Shown: positions 1-7,093 of the stretch, piece after piece | How positions within the stretch are numbered: the stretch's first letter is position 1 | Layout of the letters: each line of letters begins with the position of its first letter | Assembly: GCF_007828955.1 (NCBI RefSeq) | Contig: NZ_VIVR01000001.1 | Coordinates: forward strand, 3,720,001 to 3,784,000 | Source of the DNA: Kitasatospora atroaurantiaca | GTDB lineage: Bacteria > Actinomycetota > Actinomycetes > Streptomycetales > Streptomycetaceae | DNA length: 64,000 nucleotides | Reading direction: 5' to 3' | Notes under the pieces: generated by a model | Told to the model about the DNA's origin: nothing | Databases searched by the model: none | Seen by the model: the letters and a program-made list of their open reading frames with translations, nothing else | Position numbers and translations under genes: made by a program

Positions 1-1067
1 GTGAGCCGGCCCAGGCGCAGCAGGGCGACCGGGGGCACCTCGACCAGGTTGGACAGCCAGAGCTCCGCGGGCTTGCCCTTCGCCCCGGACCAGCCGCCCA
101 CCAGCGTCAGCGGCCGCTCCTGCGGCGGGACGGCACCGGGCCTGCGGACCGCGGGCAGGGTCACCCTGGTGCCGCTGACCAGGATCGAGCGGGTGATGGA
201 GTAGTCCGGGTCCACCCAGCCCACGGGGCGGGAGTAGCGCTTGGCCCACTCGATCAACTGCTGGGCCTGGAGGAGCCGTTCACCGCGCCCGGGCAGGCTC
301 GCGTCGAAGCCGACGAGCCGGGTGGAGCCGCCGACCCGCATGACGAACGGGATGCCGCGGCGGTTGAACTCCTCGATCAGCGCCACGGCGTCGAGCTCGC
401 GCGCGTCCAGGACCGCCGGGCGGCGGCGCAGTCCCCACTCCGGGCCGGACATCTCGGCCACGGCGGCGACCGCGCACGACTCCGGGGTGGCCGCCGACAC
501 GTCGTCGGGGATCTTGGCCCGCTTGCGCCGCTCCTCGTTGTCGAGCCAGTCCGGCGGCAGCACCAGGCCCCAGTTCACCGGGGCGCTCATGTCCTCGCTC
601 GCCAGCCAGACCCCGTACGCCTGCTGGCTGTTGACGACCCGGCCGAGCTCGGTGCGGAAGGACTCCTCGACCCCGACGGAGTGCTCGCCCGCCTTCGGGA
701 TGGCCATCGAGTTGAGCACCCAGGCCTGGGGCAGCAGCACGCGGTCCAGGTGGCGGGCGAGGGCCTGGCGTACCGGGCCCCAGCACCAGGAGGAGTCGCT
801 GATGAAGTGGTGCAGGCTCTGCTCGGCCGCGCCGTAGCCGGCCACGGCGGCGAGCGCGCGCATGGACTTGCGGCCCGGTACGGACAGCAGCCCGGAGATG
901 TACCACTCGCCCCGGGCGCGCTGGTCGCGACGCTTCAGCGAGGCCAGCATCTTCCGGGAGAACTCCGTAACGAAGTCGTCCGCCACGTCTCCCCAGATGT
1001 GCTCCGGGACGTCCCTCTCGATGACACCTTCCACAGCCCCCGTCCCCTCTTCCGCGATCGCAACCAC
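1..1067 (-). CDS. IS701-family transposase-like protein, C-terminus beyond window edge
   Basis: This leftward frame runs off position 1 after about 355 codons. I start it at a GTG with GGAGG five bases upstream (VVAIAEEG...). It resembles IS701-type DDE transposases of actinomycetes: 'WYISGLLSVPGRKSMRALAA', 'AEQSLHHFISDSSWCW', 'IPKAGEHSVGV' and 'SQQAYGVWLASEDMSAPVNW' are visible in order. In active IS701 enzymes the segment before the PK-G-HSVGV motif carries a catalytic Asp pair (DDTG-like); here it reads LNSMA, so the first catalytic Asp seems lost. No terminal inverted repeats are visible at its 5' side. Its promoter region is shared with a TetR gene and holds two ARE-like sites, so it may be a domesticated, co-regulated protein rather than a mobile element. 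Family call fairly sure; inactivity inferred. Confidence 0.75.
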   Translation of the reverse strand, partial: MVAIAEEGTGAVEGVIERDVPEHIWGDVADDFVTEFSRKMLASLKRRDQRARGEWYISGLLSVPGRKSMRALAAVAGYGAAEQSLHHFISDSSWCWGPVRQALARHLDRVLLPQAWVLNSMAIPKAGEHSVGVEESFRTELGRVVNSQQAYGVWLASEDMSAPVNWGLVLPPDWLDNEERRKRAKIPDDVSAATPESCAVAAVAEMSGPEWGLRRRPAVLDARELDAVALIEEFNRRGIPFVMRVGGSTRLVGFDASLPGRGERLLQAQQLIEWAKRYSRPVGWVDPDYSITRSILVSGTRVTLPAVRRPGAVPPQERPLTLVGGWSGAKGKPAELWLSNLVEVPPVALLRLGRL

Positions 1068-1131
1068 TGACACCTCCGGGACGCCTGCTCGGCGCGGAGG
1101 ATCAGATGCGAGGTACTGACAGGATCACCAT

Positions 1132-1156
1132 ACAGAACCGACTGGTTGGTTTGAAA
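1132..1156. promoter_or_regulatory. ARE-like operator 1 (GBL receptor site)
   Basis: AACCGACTGGTTGGTTTG lies between the divergent IS701-like and TetR genes. It fits much of the autoregulatory-element consensus (WAC-NN-AC-YR-NN-CGGTTTG) bound by ArpA/ScbR-type receptors, with one C-to-T change before GGTTTG. Confidence 0.6.
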
Positions 1157-1204
1157 GACTTCGTCAGATAGTCGCCGGCCCGGCCGAATCCGTCGAAGAC
1201 GGTC

Positions 1205-1228
1205 GATACCGCTTGGTTGGTTTGTTAG
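1205..1228. promoter_or_regulatory. ARE-like operator 2 (GBL receptor site)
   Basis: GATACCGCTTGGTTGGTTTG followed by TTAG repeats the pattern of the first site 73 bp away and shares TTGGTTTG with it. Two sites in one divergent promoter suggest tight control by one or both of the TetR/ArpA-like receptors encoded here. Confidence 0.6.
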
Positions 1229-1364
1229 GATGCGAGGCAACTGCTGTACCTGCGCCCGCCCCCACCGGTCGCATGCGCATGCCCCGGCGGTCGGCCTCCC
1301 CCCGGCGGCACAGGCCCGACCCAGCCCTGGCACCCCTACCACCCCCCGTCACGAGGGAGAAGCG

Positions 1365-2093
1365 ATGCCCCGCCAGGAACGGGCCGAACGTACGCGACAG
1401 CTGCTCATCGAGGCCGCGGCCACCTCCTTCGACGCCATGGGCTTCGCCATGACCGGACTGTCCGAGGTCACCCAGCTCGCCGGGGTGTCCAAGGGAGCGC
1501 TGTACTTCCACTTCGGCTCCAAGGAGCAGCTGGCCGAGGCCGTGATGGCCGAGTCCAGGGAGGGCCTGAGGGGAGTGATCCGGACGGCGCGTCACCCCGG
1601 CGGGCCGTCGCTGCAGTACCTGATCGACCTGTGCCACGGCATGGCCCACCGGCTCGACCACGACGTGGTGTTCCGCGCCGGGCTCAGGCTCACCGACGAA
1701 CCCGGGCTCGGCGCGGACCGATGTCCCTCTCCCCATCCGAGCTGGGCCAAGGTGATCAGGCGTCAGCTGCAGAAAGCGGCCACCGAGCGGGACCTGCAGG
1801 CCGACGTCCTGCTGGACGAGACCGCCACCCTGCTGGCCGCCACCACCGCGGGCATCGAGGTCCTGGCCCGCCGGGACCGGACCTGGCTGAGCCAGCAGGT
1901 GCTCGTCGGTCTCTGGCAGGCGGTCCTCCCCTCCATGGTGGCGGCCGAGCGGCTGGGCCGGCTCCGCACCGGAAGCAGCGGAACCGACCCCCGCCCCCAC
2001 CTGCCGGAGCAGGCGGGGCTTCCCCGCGCTCAGCCCCGCGAGGAGACGGGCCCGCCCATCGGAGACAGCGCCGAGCGGTACCAGGGCGCGTGA
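1365..2093 (+). CDS. TetR/ArpA-like gamma-butyrolactone receptor-type regulator
   Basis: 242-aa DNA-binding regulator. The N-terminal HTH reads 'RQLLIEAAATSFDAMGF' then 'SEVTQLAGVSKGALYFHFGS' and 'KEQLAEAV', typical of the ArpA/ScbR/FarA branch of TetR. I start it at ATG after GAGGGAGA; longer in-frame extensions look non-coding. The ligand domain would bind a butyrolactone-type signal or, in pseudo-receptors, an antibiotic. Two ARE-like sites sit upstream, so autoregulation is likely. The C-terminal tail (after about residue 200) is Pro/Gly-rich and its last 64 bases overlap the 3' end of the convergent epimerase gene. Whether it is a true receptor or a pseudo-receptor cannot be told from sequence. 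Confidence 0.85.
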   Translation: MPRQERAERTRQLLIEAAATSFDAMGFAMTGLSEVTQLAGVSKGALYFHFGSKEQLAEAVMAESREGLRGVIRTARHPGGPSLQYLIDLCHGMAHRLDHDVVFRAGLRLTDEPGLGADRCPSPHPSWAKVIRRQLQKAATERDLQADVLLDETATLLAATTAGIEVLARRDRTWLSQQVLVGLWQAVLPSMVAAERLGRLRTGSSGTDPRPHLPEQAGLPRAQPREETGPPIGDSAERYQGA

Positions 2094-2989
2094 TCCGCGA
2101 AGCGCGCGGCGAAGCCGGGGCCGGGCGTACACCCCGTCCGCTGCCACAGCCGTGAGCTCTCGTACCAGTGGTCCACGGCCAGGAGCGAGAGCCGCCTGCC
2201 CCAGGAAGTCCCGTCGGACGCGGCGAGCATCTCCCCGGCCTGCGCCAGGGAGACCTCTCCGGACGGGAGCGCGGCCCCCACCTGCTCGGCCACCACGGTG
2301 ACCAGATCCCGCATCAGCACCGGTACCGGATCGCAGGCGTGGTACACCTGCCCGCCGGAAGCCGGCTCCCACGGCGCCCTCGCCAGGGCGGCGATCGGCC
2401 GGGCGAGGTCGTCCACGGCGATCACGGAGAGCCGGGCCCGGCCGCCGTCGATCCAGTGCGGCACTCGGGTCATCAGCTCGACCAGGGTCGGGACGACCCA
2501 GACGTCGCCCGTCCCGTAGACCAGACTCGGCCGGATCACGATGCCGCCGGCCGCCAGCACCTGCTGCTCGGCGAGCAGCCTGCTCCGACTGGTCACCGAC
2601 TGTGGCTCCAGGGCGAGTTGGCGCTCGTCCGCGTTCCGGTGGACGCCGTCCCGGTAGACCGCCGTGGTGCTCAGGTGGATGAAGCGCCGGACTCCGGCCC
2701 GGGCGGCCTCGGCGAGCAGCGCACTCGTCCCCCGGGCGTTGACCTCGTGGCACAGCTCGGGGTCGCCGCCGATCTGGGAGGCCAGGTGCACCACGGTGTC
2801 CACCCCGGTGCAGAGGCCGCGCAGGGAGGCGCCGTCGCCGAGGTCCCCCTGCACCACCTCGGCCCGATCGGAACCCTCCGATGCCCGACGGTGCGTCAGC
2901 AGCCGTACGGGGACGCCGTCGAGCAGCCGGAGCACCTGACTGCCGACGAAGCCGGTGCCGCCGGTGACCAGAATGCGGAGAGCGGTCAC
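2030..2989 (-). CDS. NAD-dependent epimerase/dehydratase, partner of AfsA-like synthase
   Basis: 319-aa extended SDR. The Rossmann motif 'ILVTGGTGFVGSQVLRLL' is at the N-terminus, 'HLASQIGG' near residue 70, and the catalytic region has 'HLSTTAVY'. The expected YxxxK is not clear: the region reads SVTSRSRLLAE, so the canonical Tyr appears replaced and catalysis is uncertain. GTG is chosen as start because it overlaps the TGA of the upstream afsA-like gene (GTGA), implying translational coupling. Epimerase-type enzymes next to AfsA homologues occur in GBL-type loci such as jadW1-jadW2, so a role in finishing the signalling molecule is likely. The substrate is unknown. Confidence 0.8.
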   Translation of the reverse strand: MTALRILVTGGTGFVGSQVLRLLDGVPVRLLTHRRASEGSDRAEVVQGDLGDGASLRGLCTGVDTVVHLASQIGGDPELCHEVNARGTSALLAEAARAGVRRFIHLSTTAVYRDGVHRNADERQLALEPQSVTSRSRLLAEQQVLAAGGIVIRPSLVYGTGDVWVVPTLVELMTRVPHWIDGGRARLSVIAVDDLARPIAALARAPWEPASGGQVYHACDPVPVLMRDLVTVVAEQVGAALPSGEVSLAQAGEMLAASDGTSWGRRLSLLAVDHWYESSRLWQRTGCTPGPGFAARFADHAPWYRSALSPMGGPVSSRG

Positions 2990-3951
2990 TGATACCGGCC
3001 TCCCTGCCCGGGCTCGGCCGAGATCGGCCGGACGTTGAGCACGCCGCGGGCCACCGGCTCGCCGCCCTGTTCGGCCACCACCCGGACGACCCGGCCGCCG
3101 TTCTCGTCCAACGGCCCCGGGAAGGCCCGGACGAACACGGGCAGGTGCAGCTCGGCATAGCGGACGAAGTCGGCGTCCAGCCCGAACGGAGCCACCACCC
3201 GGCGCCCGGCGACCCGGCCGGCGGCCTGGCGCATCGCCTCCACCAGCACCATGCCGGGGACGTGGTCGACCGGGTGGTCGAAGAGCACCGGGTGGCGCCG
3301 GTCGGCCTGGATCCGCCAGTGGTACGGCTCCCCCGTCGGCTCCAGCACCCTGTCCATGGCCTCGCCCCGGTAGTCGGCCTGGGCCGGCACCATCGGGCGC
3401 TTGGCAGCAGCCAGGAGCGGCCCGCGGATCCGGGCGTAGGTCTCGGGCGGCATGCAGTCGAGCCGCATGCTGCCGCCGCCGAGGCGCTCTCCGTCCCGGT
3501 AGATGTCGGTGTCGCAGCGCATGCCCGCCAGGACCCCGCGCCGGAACCGGAGTTCGTGGCAGGTGGCCCTGATCGTCAGGTCGACCGGCGTCGGTTCGAC
3601 CGTCATCCGCGCCGGATCCGCCTGGTACGACACGTCCCACAGCAGGAACGGGTAGTCCAGCGGGACCCCGTAACCCGCGTGGGCCAGCAGCATGCCGGCC
3701 TGACGGATCGTCTCGGCGAGCAGCAGTGGATCGTGCACCCCGGCGACCGGGCGGTAGAAGCTGTGCGTCCTGGGCCACTGAGCGCCCAGGATGAAATGAT
3801 CGGGCTGCACCTGCCGCCACCCGGTGAGCAGCACCTCGGCGACGGACGCCCGGTGCACGTACTTGCGTGGCACGGTCTGCTGATGGAGCTCGGGCGAGCC
3901 CGCCTCCTCCTCGGTCAGCAGGCAATCGGCATCCGACAGTAGCGACCCCAT
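2986..3951 (-). CDS. AfsA-like gamma-butyrolactone biosynthesis protein
   Basis: About 321 aa with two hot-dog (A-factor) domains. The first holds 'QTVPRKYVHRASVAEVLLTG' near residue 25 and 'DHFILGAQWPRTHSFY'; the second has 'LFDHPVDHVPGMVLVEAMRQ'. AfsA enzymes condense a beta-ketoacyl-ACP-derived chain with dihydroxyacetone phosphate, the first step to A-factor-type signals. The chosen ATG follows GGGGGAAG; an ATG 51 bases upstream is in frame but has a poor ribosome site. It is co-transcribed with the epimerase and divergent from the second TetR gene, with an ARE-like site between. The HV-type motifs are intact, so the enzyme is probably active. Confidence 0.9.
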   Translation of the reverse strand: MGSLLSDADCLLTEEEAGSPELHQQTVPRKYVHRASVAEVLLTGWRQVQPDHFILGAQWPRTHSFYRPVAGVHDPLLLAETIRQAGMLLAHAGYGVPLDYPFLLWDVSYQADPARMTVEPTPVDLTIRATCHELRFRRGVLAGMRCDTDIYRDGERLGGGSMRLDCMPPETYARIRGPLLAAAKRPMVPAQADYRGEAMDRVLEPTGEPYHWRIQADRRHPVLFDHPVDHVPGMVLVEAMRQAAGRVAGRRVVAPFGLDADFVRYAELHLPVFVRAFPGPLDENGGRVVRVVAEQGGEPVARGVLNVRPISAEPGQGGRYQ

Positions 3952-4195
3952 GGTCTTCCCCCAGAGACGAATAAGTCCGGCCACCGACAGGCGGTCGGAC
4001 ATGATCAGGCGGCCGGAAACGCCGGCTCGCCGATGGAGCTGGACATGACCGCGAGTCGGTCGCCCGCGGTGCTTCAGCTCTTGTGCGCTAGGTGGTGCTG
4101 CCTACGACGACACATACGCCATCCCTCTGTCACCAGGACTCTCCCCTGTCCCTCGGACCCGCTCGACCGGCGCTCCAGGGCGCCTCGAACAAGAG

Positions 4196-4220
4196 TAGAG
4201 TACCATCCGGTCGGTTTGTA
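4196..4220. promoter_or_regulatory. ARE-like operator 3
   Basis: GTACCATCCGGTCGGTTTGT lies 32 bp upstream of the second TetR start. The CGGTCGGTTTGT core matches the right half of AREs better than the other two sites do. Likely control point for the tetR/afsA divergent promoter. Confidence 0.6.
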
Positions 4221-4251
4221 GTGGGGTTTGGTTAACGATTCAAGGAGAGCA

Positions 4252-4899
4252 ATGGCGCAGCAGGCGCGGGCAGTACAGACCCGGCGGGAGATCCTGCGGG
4301 CCGCAGCGGAGGTCTTCGACCGGAAGGGGTACGCGGCCGCCACCATGGCCGACATCCTCACGGTCGCCGGCATGACCAAGGGTGCGGTCTACTTCCACTT
4401 CGCCTCGAAGGAGGAGCTCGCCCTCGCGGTCGTCGCCGAGCAGTCCCCCTGGCTGGAGAGCCTGGATCTCTCGGCCCCGGGCTTCCAGCCCGTGATCGAC
4501 CTGACCACGGCCTACGCCCGCGCGCTCCTGGACGACCCGTTCATCCGGGCCGCCGTCCGGCTGGTGATCGAGCACGGCGCCTTCGAGAACCCCAACACGG
4601 AGGCCTGGCAGGCCAGCATCCTGCTGATCCGATCCCTGGTGGTGCAGGCCGAGGAGGCCGGCGACATGCTCCCGGGGCTGGACGCCACGGTGGTGGCCGA
4701 GACCATCACGTCCTCCTTCACCGGCATCCAGCTGACCTCCCAGGTGCTGGCGGACCGCGCCGATCTGCTCGAACGCGTCCGCGCCTGGTGGACCCTGCTG
4801 CTCCCCGGGTTGGTGAGGCCCGAGCGGATCCCGACGCTCGACCCGGCCGGCTCTCCCCGGTCACGGACGCCCAACCGGCCTGTCTCTGACATCCCGTAA
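4252..4899 (+). CDS. TetR family regulator, ArpA/ScbR-like (second copy)
   Basis: 215-aa regulator. HTH: 'REILRAAAEVFDRKGYAAAT' and 'MTKGAVYFHFASKEELALAV', the signature of GBL receptors. ATG follows AAGGAGAGCA with ideal spacing. It shares only family-level similarity with the TetR at 1.4 kb, giving the common arrangement of receptor plus pseudo-receptor near an afsA homologue. An ARE-like site lies directly upstream, consistent with autoregulation; a hairpin terminator follows. Proximity to afsA makes this the better candidate for the cognate butyrolactone receptor, which is an inference from position. Confidence 0.88.
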   Translation: MAQQARAVQTRREILRAAAEVFDRKGYAAATMADILTVAGMTKGAVYFHFASKEELALAVVAEQSPWLESLDLSAPGFQPVIDLTTAYARALLDDPFIRAAVRLVIEHGAFENPNTEAWQASILLIRSLVVQAEEAGDMLPGLDATVVAETITSSFTGIQLTSQVLADRADLLERVRAWWTLLLPGLVRPERIPTLDPAGSPRSRTPNRPVSDIP

Positions 4900-4956
4900 G
4901 ATCACGCCCGCTGTTCGACCGGACCCGGGAGAAGCTCGTCTTTCTGCACAGCCCGG

Positions 4957-4982
4957 CCTGGCCCCACTCCTCTGGGGCCAGG
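4957..4982 (+). terminator. hairpin after tetR
   Basis: CCTGGCCCCA and TGGGGCCAGG form a perfect 10-bp stem with a 6-nt loop, 57 bp past the TetR stop. There is no T-run, as is common in actinomycetes. Confidence 0.6.
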
Positions 4983-5041
4983 TCGATTGCACGTCCGCAC
5001 TCGTTCATTCCAATGACTCGGACAACAGGGGATATCGCTTC

Positions 5042-6256
5042 ATGACCATCAGGACATCGCAGCACGCCATCGCAACGGCCCGTGCGCGGCTGCCCTCACT
5101 CACCGGATTGCGCTTCATCGCGGCGATGATGGTGTTCCTGTTCCATATGACGTTGACCAGGCTCGAACTGAATCCGTACAGCGGTGGGACGGCCCACGCG
5201 CTGGAGGCCGTGTTCACCAAGGCCGGCTGGGTCGGCGTCTCCTTCTTCTTCATCCTCAGCGGATTCGTGCTCACCTGGAGCACGCGTCCGGACCGTACGC
5301 CCCGTCAGTTCTGGTGGCAGCGACTGGTCAAGCTCTACCCCAACCACCTGGCCACCTTCGCCCTGGCGATGGTGCTCTACGCCTCGGCGACGGCGACCTG
5401 GAAGGAATGGCTCCCCAACCTCCTGCTGCTGCAGGCCTGGGTGCCCCGCTTCGACACCTTCTTCAGCGTGAACATCCCGAGTTGGTCGCTCTCCTGCGAG
5501 CTCTTCTTCTACCTCTGCTTCCCGCTGCTGAACCGCTGGATCGGGCGGATCGACGCCGCCCGGCTCTGGGCCTGGGCGGGCGGGGTCGCCGGTGTGGTCG
5601 TCTGCCTGCCCGCCGTCGCCCTGGCACTGCTCCCCGACACGCCCGTGATGCCCAACGGCTTCCCGGTCTCCGTGGGGCAGTACTGGTTCGTCTACCTGTT
5701 CCCGCCGGTACGGATGCTGGAGTTCGTCCTCGGCATCCTGATGGCCCGGATCCTGATGAGCGGGCGCTGGATCAACCTCCGCCTGCTCCCCGCGGCCGCG
5801 CTGGCCGGCGCCGGCTACCTGGCGGCCCTCGCCGTGCCGTGGCTGTACGGGCTCAGCGCCGCCGCCGTCGTCCCGCTCGCCCTGCTGATCCCCGCGGCGG
5901 CCTCGGCCGACGTCCGCGCCCAGGCCTCGCCGCTGCGGGGGCGGGTGATGCGTTGGCTGGGGGAGGTCTCGTTCGCCTTCTACCTGGTGCACGTCCCGGT
6001 CCTGCTCTACATGCGGCAGTTGATGGACCACGGCTACTACAGCGCACCGGTGGCCACCGGCGTGGTGCTGCTCATCACCGCCGTCAGCCTGCTGCTCGCC
6101 TGGCTGCTGCACATCGGGGTCGAGCGGCCGCTGATGCGGCGGTGGGGGACGCTGCCGCAGGCACCCGCCGAGGCCGCCGCCCGGCCGGCCCAGGCCGCCG
6201 AACCCGCCTACTCCCTCGCGAGCAGCGCGGCCAGTGCCAGCAGCGCCAGCCGGTAG
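5042..6256 (+). CDS. acyltransferase 3 (OafA/YrhL-type) membrane protein
   Basis: 404-aa multi-pass membrane O-acyltransferase. '[18 protein letters not shown]' carries the conserved R and the H of the family; '[14 protein letters not shown]' and '[14 protein letters not shown]' (W-S-L-x-x-E-x-F-Y) are the other diagnostic motifs, followed by about ten hydrophobic helices and '[10 protein letters not shown]'. Such proteins transfer acyl groups to sugars, macrolides or small molecules. It points toward the aromatic operon, and its last 49 bases overlap the 3' end of aroQ in convergent orientation. It could acylate the cluster product or be involved in self-protection; the substrate cannot be read from sequence. 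Confidence 0.88.
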   Translation: MTIRTSQHAIATARARLPSLTGLRFIAAMMVFLFHMTLTRLELNPYSGGTAHALEAVFTKAGWVGVSFFFILSGFVLTWSTRPDRTPRQFWWQRLVKLYPNHLATFALAMVLYASATATWKEWLPNLLLLQAWVPRFDTFFSVNIPSWSLSCELFFYLCFPLLNRWIGRIDAARLWAWAGGVAGVVVCLPAVALALLPDTPVMPNGFPVSVGQYWFVYLFPPVRMLEFVLGILMARILMSGRWINLRLLPAAALAGAGYLAALAVPWLYGLSAAAVVPLALLIPAAASADVRAQASPLRGRVMRWLGEVSFAFYLVHVPVLLYMRQLMDHGYYSAPVATGVVLLITAVSLLLAWLLHIGVERPLMRRWGTLPQAPAEAAARPAQAAEPAYSLASSAASASSASR

Positions 6257-6648
6257 GAGTCCAGGCCCAGGCCCGCGATGGTGCCGGTGACCACCGGGGA
6301 GACCACGGAGGTGTGGCGGAAGGGCTCCCGGGCATGGGGGTTGGAGATGTGCACCTCGATGACCGGGGCCTCCACCATCGCCAGCGCGTCCCGGACGGCG
6401 TAGGAGTAGTGGGTGAACGCCGCCGGGTTGATCACCACGGGGAGGCGGGCGTCCGCCGCCTCGTGGAGCCAGCCGATCAACTCGGCCTCGCTGTCGGTCT
6501 GGCGGACCTCCGCCGCCAGACCGAGCTCCTCCGCCGTCCGCCGGCACAGCTCCACCAGATCGGCATAGCTCAGCGAGCCGTAGACCTCCGGCTCGCGCCT
6601 GCCCAGCCGGCCGAGATTCGGCCCGTTGAGCACGTACACCCTGGTCAT
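6208..6648 (-). CDS. aroQ: type II 3-dehydroquinate dehydratase
   Basis: 146-aa AroQ. It converts 3-dehydroquinate to 3-dehydroshikimate. Conserved features: '[21 protein letters not shown]' region with the catalytic Tyr, the Arg loop, '[18 protein letters not shown]' and '[18 protein letters not shown]'. Length is normal. Its ATG overlaps the TGA of the upstream monooxygenase-like gene (ATGA), so it is the last gene of a coupled operon. Presence beside PhzC/PhzE homologues suggests a cluster-dedicated copy that boosts shikimate flux rather than the housekeeping gene, which is inference from context. Confidence 0.93.
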   Translation of the reverse strand: MTRVYVLNGPNLGRLGRREPEVYGSLSYADLVELCRRTAEELGLAAEVRQTDSEAELIGWLHEAADARLPVVINPAAFTHYSYAVRDALAMVEAPVIEVHISNPHAREPFRHTSVVSPVVTGTIAGLGLDSYRLALLALAALLARE

Positions 6649-6998
6649 CGGCCGACCACCGCCGGGTCATCGGCCAGGGCCAGGCCCAGGCGGGACAAAC
6701 CCGCCAGCTGATGGACACCCTCGACGGCCGCCTCGACGTCGAAGGCCGAGCGGTGCGTGGGCGGGTAGCCGATCAGCTCGGCGGCGCGGGCCGGGATCGG
6801 CTGGGCCGCCGCCTCGGCCGACTCCCAGAGCATGACCGCACCCCAGCGGTTGGTCTCCGGGTCGGAGATCCAGGTCTTGAGCACCAGCCCGGGGAAGACC
6901 GCGAACCGGTCGACTGCCTCCTCCCGGAGGAAGGTCCGCAGCTCCTCGATGCTCCGGCCGGACGCGGTCAGATCCCACCAGACGACTACGGCACGCAT
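6645..6998 (-). CDS. YdhR-like putative monooxygenase (dimeric alpha/beta barrel)
   Basis: 117 aa starting at ATG after AGGAGTCATC. The pattern '[19 protein letters not shown]' then '[10 protein letters not shown]' is like YdhR/ABM-type small oxygenases of the ferredoxin-like alpha/beta-barrel superfamily, some of which oxidise phenolic intermediates without cofactor. It sits between phzE and aroQ and overlaps aroQ by 4 nt, so it is expressed with the DHHA pathway. Possible roles are oxidation or dimerisation of 3-hydroxyanthranilate; no activity can be asserted. Confidence 0.65.
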   Translation of the reverse strand: MRAVVVWWDLTASGRSIEELRTFLREEAVDRFAVFPGLVLKTWISDPETNRWGAVMLWESAEAAAQPIPARAAELIGYPPTHRSAFDVEAAVEGVHQLAGLSRLGLALADDPAVVGR

Positions 6999-7093
6999 GA
7001 TGACTCCTAGGGAAGTTCGGGGGCCCGGACGGTCATGGAGTGGGTGGGGGTACCGCGCCACGACCGTCCGGGACAAGCCGGCTGGGGGGAGGA

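Noticed and set aside
280..906. Leftward 208-residue frame opposite the left-edge gene
   Set aside because: It is an Arg/Gly/Pro-rich shadow; the IS701-like protein in another leftward frame has recognisable motifs across the same bases.
7042..7075. Fourth ARE-like site before the monooxygenase gene (GACAAGCCGG region)
   Set aside because: Only a few bases agree with the consensus; no GGTTTG half.
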